Origin: Mimachlamys varia
Lineage: Eukaryota > Mollusca > Bivalvia > Pectinida > Pectinidae
Length of the DNA: 64,000 nt
NCBI GenBank assembly: GCA_947623455.1
Contig: OX392527.1
Coordinates: 27,334,201-27,398,200, forward strand
Direction: 5' to 3'
Positions 58,007 to 64,000 of the stretch are shown here, one piece after another. Below the pieces are notes generated by a model. It did not search any database and was not told where the DNA came from. It saw nothing but the letters and a program-made list of their open reading frames with translations. Position 1 is the stretch's first letter; every line of letters starts with the position of its first letter. Made by a program: the position numbers and the translations under genes.

Positions 58007-60611
58007 GCGACAAAGTACAACTCATAACGAAACTCGCAATGTGACATGTAATGGACAGAAAGTAATAACTTATTTTTCTAACAGGCCGAAAATGACGGGC
58101 GATGTATCGTTTATCTACATATCGTGCTTTTTATTGAGTTCCCCAAGGATTTTCGATGTTTTAAACCCATATTGACCCATTTTACTAATTGTAAGGCATA
58201 CATATATTGTATGACATACAATTACGTTACGCATAGCGGTTTCTTGCACTCTTAAATCCCACCCCGACGAACTTTGAGACAACCTGCGGTGTGTTTGGTA
58301 GTATGGTGTGTTTGGTTCGGGTTGTCCGAGCTAATTTTGCTTAGAAAAACATATCCAGTTGACGATACGGAACCATTGCCTAACAGCAATCATGGTCTGA
58401 ACTGTGAAACTCGATTCATTATATTTTTTCTATCACTTATCGTTTGAACTTTCTCTTACTGGTAGTATGGTATCAGAAAATTACCGCTTTTTCGTCCTCC
58501 TAGGACTCACCAGTGATGCTAGGGGCCAAAAGGTAGGAATCTAAAATTTCTAAATTAATGTAGAAGCAGAAGGGCCAGGTGCGTAAAACCCCTTGAAAGT
58601 ATTCTTCCAAAACTCATAGTCTCAATTTTGCCACACGGGTATTTTAAGCAAATTTTAATATTCATGGTTTCGTAACTAACATATTAGAAAGTTTACGATG
58701 TATGCTAACATATTTCTTCCGGGAAAGCTTCTGTTTTATGTTTCCGTGCTCAATCAGTTTTTGTCTGCCCAGCAGTCAGACGAATGGGAAGGGAAATTAA
58801 CAAGCAAATCTTCTGTTTGATAAAACATTAAATTGTCGCCACGTGTTTGTCATTATAACAGTCTGCTTTATTTGGTAAATCACGTGATCGTTCTGTCACA
58901 CGACCTCTGTCACGACCGTATCACAGCTGGATTTGCTGAAATGACTATTTTATCTCGACACTCTTCTTCTGACCATAACAACTTGGTTTCCAATTTTGGG
59001 CAGACGACATTTAAGATAATCTTTGAAACAAGCGAACCTGATACGACAAGACCGATTAGCAGGAAGAGCTAAGGTATTGGTGTATATCGGCGGAATCTCG
59101 GCAGAGCTGAGGTAGTGGTGTATATCTGGCGGAATCTTGGCATGTGGATAGCCAGCCCTCAATTAAGATTTTTTTTTCTTAAATCCAACTCTTTTGGTAA
59201 TGTCGTTATACTGATTATCCAACACGTCTTTATGACACCTCAAACATTGCACGTATAAAAATCTTGGATGTTGTTAAGTTTTAAAATGAGTTTGGAACGA
59301 ACTGTTGAAAGATCGGTATATTTCCTATCCACTACGATGAGTTTAGCGTTATTTAAAAAAAAAGTATATTGATTAGGAGTGGTTTGAATAATAACGGGAT
59401 ATTGAAATCAAGTAAGACTTCTGAAGACCAATTAGTAAACACGTCGCCAGCTTTGGCGACATTCGCCTTTGTTACGCTAGATATTCTAATCAGGTAGTAC
59501 AAGGATTTCGGTCTAATTCCCTCACGCGCTTTGAAATGCGATCTTAAAGTCGAGTTTCCGGCATTGTAAACAAGATGTGGAATTGATGAAGACGCGAGTG
59601 GATTGTCGCCAGTAAAACATAGATTACTGCGTACAAATTGAATTAACTGCTAGCTACCTATTTTAATCCGACTATGAGCTCTATTTCTATCGTCTAATCA
59701 CATTAAAGTCACAGTTTGTCGGGGAATTTCCGTGATAATCATCTTTGATCGGCATTACATCGGAATTAATGGCAAAACTTTCAAACCTAAACATGGAGGT
59801 TACAAAAATAAATACCCGCGTTTTTTGAAAAGCTTATCTATTCAAGTGAATGACGTATTAGTGAAAACGTTCAGTGTGAGCTCCAATTCTAGTCAGATCG
59901 GTGGCGCTAAATGATGGCTGGGACTGGTCTGACGGGAAGAGACCCGTATCATGAGGGTGTTGACGTCAATTTACATCGTCAATCTAAAAACAGCATGCCG
60001 CCGGAGTGTCGTCAACGGTGATATGTAATAGCCACGTGACAACCACCTGTCAGACTTCAAAATATTTGTCCGGACGATGGAACCCTCCAAGTGGAAGATA
60101 GCAATATTTAAAAAAAGATGTCTTGCAATTGTATTTAAATTGTAAGAAGAACAAAAAGTTGAAGAGGAAAGTAAAATGGATTTTGTTTGCGAGCGTTTTT
60201 TATGTTTACAAAATATTTGAAAAGGATGTCTGCAAATATTTTTATAACTACGTACTTGATGTTTTGCTATACGCTGAAGATGATTCCGATCTCCTTAACG
60301 CCAATAATTGATGCCTTCAAGGATATGATTTATTACCTACAATCTGGATTATGGTTAAAGAGGTGGCATATCTACTGTACCTAGTAGAAAATGTACAAAC
60401 TTGTCTTAGCTTTTTCAAAAGCTATTGACTACTTGGGCAATAAGGACCTGTTAGTGAAGCTGAGGCTTGGCTTGTGATTTGTTTACGATAGGAATACAAT
60501 TTTTACATCTAACAGAGAATGGTTGTCCCTTGACATTCAGCATTGGTCAAATTTTGTCGTGCCCTATATAACGTTTACCTTTAATGTCATTCTAAATAGT
60601 CTTCACGTAGA
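58007..60611. other. No gene recognised; two small repeats
   Basis: The segment 58510-58594 is the second copy of the repeat at 15095-15184. A 38/39-bp direct duplication lies at 59066-59142 (GAGCTGAGGTAGTGGTGTAT...). No exon was supported. Confidence 0.35.
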
Positions 60612-60616
60612 TTATA

Positions 60617-60771
60617 AGACTCTTTCATATGCGTGTATGTAGGATAGGGATATTCCACCCGAGGGGTCACAAAATGTGGTGAAACCCGAGGCTTGCCGAG
60701 GGTTTTACCACATTTTGTGATCCCGAGGGTGGAATATCCCTATCCTACATACACATATAATGAAAGAGTCT
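60617..60771. repeat. 155-bp palindrome, foldback unit 1
   Basis: Arms AGACTCTTTCAT...GTATGTAGGATAGGGATATT...CCACCCGAGGG and their reverse complement are nearly perfect. The centre is CCCGAGGCTTGCCGAGGG. Confidence 0.9.
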
Positions 60772-61107
60772 TTTTCTCTCATATCAACTACCCTAATAAG
60801 CACAAAAACCATGAAAATATGTTTAAGCAGGCTACCATTTTGAAATTTCAACTTTTTCCTTGAGCTTTTTTGACGAAAACGAATTAGACCGCGAGTTTTA
60901 GCATACCCTATATTTGCAAACACAGTTTGCGCAGAAAAATTAATCTCCTCTTCCTGGTGTTTATGGTTAAAAATTTGTGAAAGGTTTAAATTTTATCACG
61001 CCGTCGTTTTCTCTTTCCGGCATCAGAGTTTACCGTATTCGTGACGTCACGTCATTGTTGAGCCATGGTGACGTCACGTCGCGTGAAATGCTATGTAAGA
61101 TTATAAG
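60772..61107 (+). repeat. Downstream half of foldback unit 1, with TGACGTCA sites
   Basis: This segment matches 61259-61580 (CTCAAAAACCATGAAAATA, GACGAAAACGAAT, GCAAACACAGTTTGCGCAGA). It carries two CRE-like TGACGTCA palindromes near 61041 and 61070. Confidence 0.75.
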
Positions 61108-61258
61108 ACTCTTTCATGACCAGAGGTGTAAGATAGGGAAATTCCACCCGAGGGGTTTTCAAATTTGGTAAAACCCGAGGCTTTGCCGAGGGTTTTGCCA
61201 AATTTGAAAATCCCGAGGGTGGAATTTCCCTATCTTACACCTCTGGTCATGAAAGAGT
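61108..61258. repeat. 151-bp palindrome, foldback unit 2
   Basis: ACTCTTTCATGACCAGAGGT...AAGATAGGGAAATTCCACCC and its reverse complement form the arms. The centre is CCCGAGGCTTTGCCGAGGG. The arm sequence differs from unit 1 in compensated positions. Confidence 0.9.
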
Positions 61259-61590
61259 ATTTTTCTCTCATTTCAACTACCTGAATAAGCTCAAAAACCA
61301 TGAAAATACTTTTGACTGGCCACCATTTTGAAAATATCAAATTTTTCCATGAATTTTTTTGGCGAAAACAAATGATACAGCAAGATCGAGCATACTCCAT
61401 ATATGCAAACGTAGTTTGCGCAGAAAAAATAAACTCAGCTTTCTAATGTACACGGTTAAAATATCGTGAAAGGTTTTAATTTCATCACGTCGCCATTTTC
61501 CTTTTTTTCGGCATCAGATTTTACCGAACTCGTGACGTCACGACATTGTTGCGCCATTGTGACGTCACGCGGTGGCTGTATTGCATGGGT
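61259..61590 (+). repeat. Downstream half of foldback unit 2
   Basis: Homologous to 60772-61107, with TGACGTCA sites near 61532 and 61559. It is followed by a weaker inverted repeat GGTGTAATAC...GTATTACACACC at 61592-61656. Confidence 0.7.
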
Positions 61591-61656
61591 AGGGGTGTAA
61601 TACAACCAGAGCGATCATATGTGTATTGCCCTAGACAGGCCAGTATTACACACCTA

Positions 61657-61999
61657 GACATGAGAGAAAGATTTTTCTTACATAGCTTTCTTACATGGGC
61701 AAACTCTATCCAATATGGCGAGATTTGAGAGAAAAAGGGTAGTTTCTAGTGCGATCTTGCATAACGCCATACTTAATGGTTAATCCTGAGAAAACGATAT
61801 GCATCTTATGAATAATTCCCAAGAAAATGATGTCAATAAAAAAAATTCAAATTCGATAACGAATTACTTAACTCTGCAAGTACATGAACATATAGGCACT
61901 GCTTTTAGCAAGAAGTAAAATGAGGGCGATATTCAGCATATATTCAAATGTCTTTGAATTTGCCTCTAAATAGTATATTCCATAAACCTTAAACTAGTA
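61657..61999. other. No gene recognised
   Basis: AT-rich spacer. Confidence 0.3.
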
Positions 62000-62387
62000 T
62001 TAAAGGCCCTATACACATAACTTCAGGAAATTTTTCGTGATTTTGAAAAATTCTGAAAAAAATCCACTTGATTACCATCCAAAAATAAGCCTAAAACGAA
62101 GTAAACATGAGCAGTAACTAACAAGACACTATTGACAGAAAAATCCAAAGAATAAAAAATTCAAGTGGGGCCCACTTCAACAACAAGCCGAAGTTAGAAG
62201 ACAGGGCAAAATGGACGCGTGTTTACAAATATCAAGTTTCAACTGCTGCCGTACCTGTTACTGCGTGAGAATTCATCTTGAATATTGCTGATATCAGTTA
62301 ATCTTAACTACATCTATAATAATAAAAGGTATAAGGCTTGATTTTCGCTCCAAGTTTTGCCGAAAGTTACGTATATTGGGCCTTTAA
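62000..62387 (+). mobile_element. TTAA MITE copy 3 (full length)
   Basis: It runs from TTAA at 62000-62003 to TTAA at 62384-62387. The TIRs are AGGCCCTATACACATAACTT and AAGTTACGTATATTGGGCCT (as read on the plus strand). The internal sequence is the reverse complement of copy 1 with moderate divergence. Non-coding. Confidence 0.78.
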
Positions 62388-62652
62388 AACATATTCTCTT
62401 ATTGAGAAAACAAAAGAAAATATTTCATTTTACACATTCTTGAATCTGTCTGCGAGCTTTGGGATTGTTATTCTATCTTATGTAAGTTACTAACTCTAGC
62501 CCGGCCTGTACATCATTGGTGAGAAGAAAAGGGGACAATTACGTATTTTATATGAACCTATAATGGGATGACTCCGACTGATGTTACTAGTCTGCTACCA
62601 AGCCGTGGTCATTTAACAATAGGCATCCCATGAGTACCGTTTACAATTGCAG

Positions 62653-62871
62653 TATTCCCGTATTTATAGTTTCATTAACGACTTCGTTCCTTTTACTGTC
62701 TCTGATGTAAAGAATTCGTGGTCATCCTATTCAGCCAAATTTCAGTCGTGCTTGTTGATCTATGTCTGGCAAAGCCCGCAATATTTCTCTTCTATCGGAA
62801 ACATAAACGAATACAACTTATTTATACAAAACTATGTTATCGGTACAGTTAACACCGAATGGGCATAATTA
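62653..62871 (+). CDS. Possible terminal coding exon, unrecognised
   Basis: After TTTACAATTGCAG the frame is open for 72 codons to TAA, with balanced composition (YSRIYSFINDFVPFTVSDV, WSSYSAKFQSC). AATAAA lies at 63177-63182, about 300 nt downstream. No family was recognised and no upstream exon was found. Confidence 0.3.
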
Positions 62872-63793
62872 TAATTAAGTTGGCTAATACGGTGTCATTG
62901 TTGTGATGAAGTGTTTCATATTACAAGTATACATCATATGTAAAACACATACATAGCTATATAGTTGAGGAAGGACTAAGCAAGGTATGTTTAATAAGAC
63001 ATTGAAACACATTTTGATTTCGTCTTTTAATAAGGTTGACAAAAGGTGATGCTCTGAGAAACCCCTTGGAGGTCGTACAACAGAATCTAAGACTAGAATC
63101 TATCTTTCTTTTACGATCGTTAGATATTCCAAAGAAATACGTTTGCAAATCTCAATCGACTCATCAAAGCGTGTAGAATAAAGATTTCACAATGCCATGG
63201 TTCATGCCTCCAAGGCTCCAAAATAGAAATAACATTGAATTGATAAAAAATATCGTAGTACGCAATGTATTTTGTAACTCATCCAGATCATCGGTGATAG
63301 ATGACCTATTTCAACAAAGCCTTGATACGAGCTATCAAACCGAAGTCGAGGGACTTACATAATCCATAATTCAAAGTGCAAAGACACATAGAATACATAT
63401 AATCATATGTATCTAAAAGTGGTCTAAATATCCTTGGTAGTTAAGTCGGGGAAAGGGGAAAGAGTTGAGTTTAATGCTAGGCAGTATACGGTTGAACAAA
63501 ACTGATTCATGTATACATATCGACATGAACAAAGACAGTGACGTCTTTGGTAAACCCGGTTCATATACTCTTCTAATATAGACTTATGATGGGTTGTCCA
63601 CCTGGCTTTATCAAAAATGAGGGTGCGACATATCAACACTTAGATGTTTTCGCTTCGTTAGATCCATTGACTACACAAAACCAAAGGAGCATTTCTGAGC
63701 TTTTTAAGATATCGAACATATTTTTTTCCTATATCATTCTAGACACATTTGACCAGAAATTATGAAAGATGATAATCACCAAACCAAACTGAA
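62872..63793. other. No gene recognised
   Basis: AT-rich. Contains an AATAAA at 63177. Confidence 0.3.
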
Positions 63794-63948
63794 CCTGGCC
63801 CGTATTCATGAAACCGTTCTCATGCTCAACCATGGATTCTGTGCTCAAGTCTTATTTTGGACTTGATTCAGGTGAGTTTCAAGAAAGCTGGCTTGAGCAC
63901 AGAATCCATGATTGAGCATGAGAACAGTGTTATGAATACGAGCCCAGG
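63794..63948. mobile_element. 155-bp element with ~56-bp terminal inverted repeats
   Basis: CCTGGCCCGTATTCATGAAA...TTCTCATGCTCAA...GGATTCTGTGCTCAAG pairs with CTTGAGCACAGAATCC...TTGAGCATGAGAA...ATGAATACGAGCCCAGG. The inner loop is about 42 bp. MITE-like, non-coding. Confidence 0.85.
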
Positions 63949-64000
63949 ATTGTCTGGCGGAGTCTGCTATCGTATGTAACCCTGGATTAGTTTGTGCTTG

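Noticed and set aside
60123..60480. Possible LINE RT fragment (LLYAEDDSDLL, then FSKAIDYLGNKDLLVKL)
   Set aside because: The pieces are in an unusual order, need several frame changes, and are too short to support a family call.
1..64000. tRNA or rRNA genes
   Set aside because: No GGTTCGANTCC-type B box with a matching acceptor stem and no rRNA core sequence was noticed on either strand by eye; a tRNAscan run would be decisive.

Overview
The window looks like a slice of an AT-rich, repeat-dense invertebrate nuclear genome, most likely a bivalve mollusc. The reasons are short coding exons with GT/AG boundaries, a secreted PAN plus fibrinogen-domain lectin-like gene, a decayed mariner, several minisatellites, and many foldback and terminal-inverted-repeat elements. 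There is no prokaryotic gene organisation. The species assignment is inference.

The one well-supported gene is on the minus strand, 11173 down to 4883. Its five exons (11173-10870, 10553-10459, 8397-8301, 6808-6644, 5136-4883) have compatible splice phases and add up to 915 nt, or 304 residues. They encode a signal peptide, a PAN/apple-like segment and a complete fibrinogen-related domain (FReD). Introns 2 and 3 each begin with a minisatellite whose unit is a copy of the 3' end of the preceding exon plus its 5' splice site: a 64-bp unit at 9449-10507 and a 41/42-bp unit at 7065-8314. Intron 4 holds a same-strand solo LTR and an old foldback-family copy. A candidate two-exon plus-strand gene (11136-11667) starts head to head with, and slightly overlaps, the first exon.

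Other coding signals are isolated exons: a clean internal exon at 3875-3985 (+), a cysteine-rich terminal exon at 28191-27904 (-), and weaker candidates near 27.6 kb and 62.7 kb. None of these was recognised.

From 12.6 to 44 kb the window is mainly transposon debris. It contains two TTAA-flanked elements (a 382-bp MITE family with copies at 12.6, 42.1 and 62.0 kb, and one 1.6-kb element at 20.57-22.17 kb), a 3'-truncated mariner at 19.4 kb, and a 183-bp near-perfect palindrome at 17.8 kb. At least twelve copies of one retroelement 3' end are present. The copy at 22926-23700 is joined to a reverse transcriptase fragment and sits inside a 37-bp minisatellite, which identifies what the other tails are.

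From 44.8 to 57.4 kb two large satellites dominate. One is a 29-bp array of about 7.9 kb with recent 2,628-bp and 2,120-bp segmental duplications. The other is a 45/47-bp array of about 3.6 kb whose unit folds into a hairpin. The last part, 57.4-64 kb, has a 36-bp x 4 repeat, a tandem pair of foldback elements carrying CRE-like palindromes, another TTAA MITE, and a terminal-inverted-repeat element at 63.8 kb.
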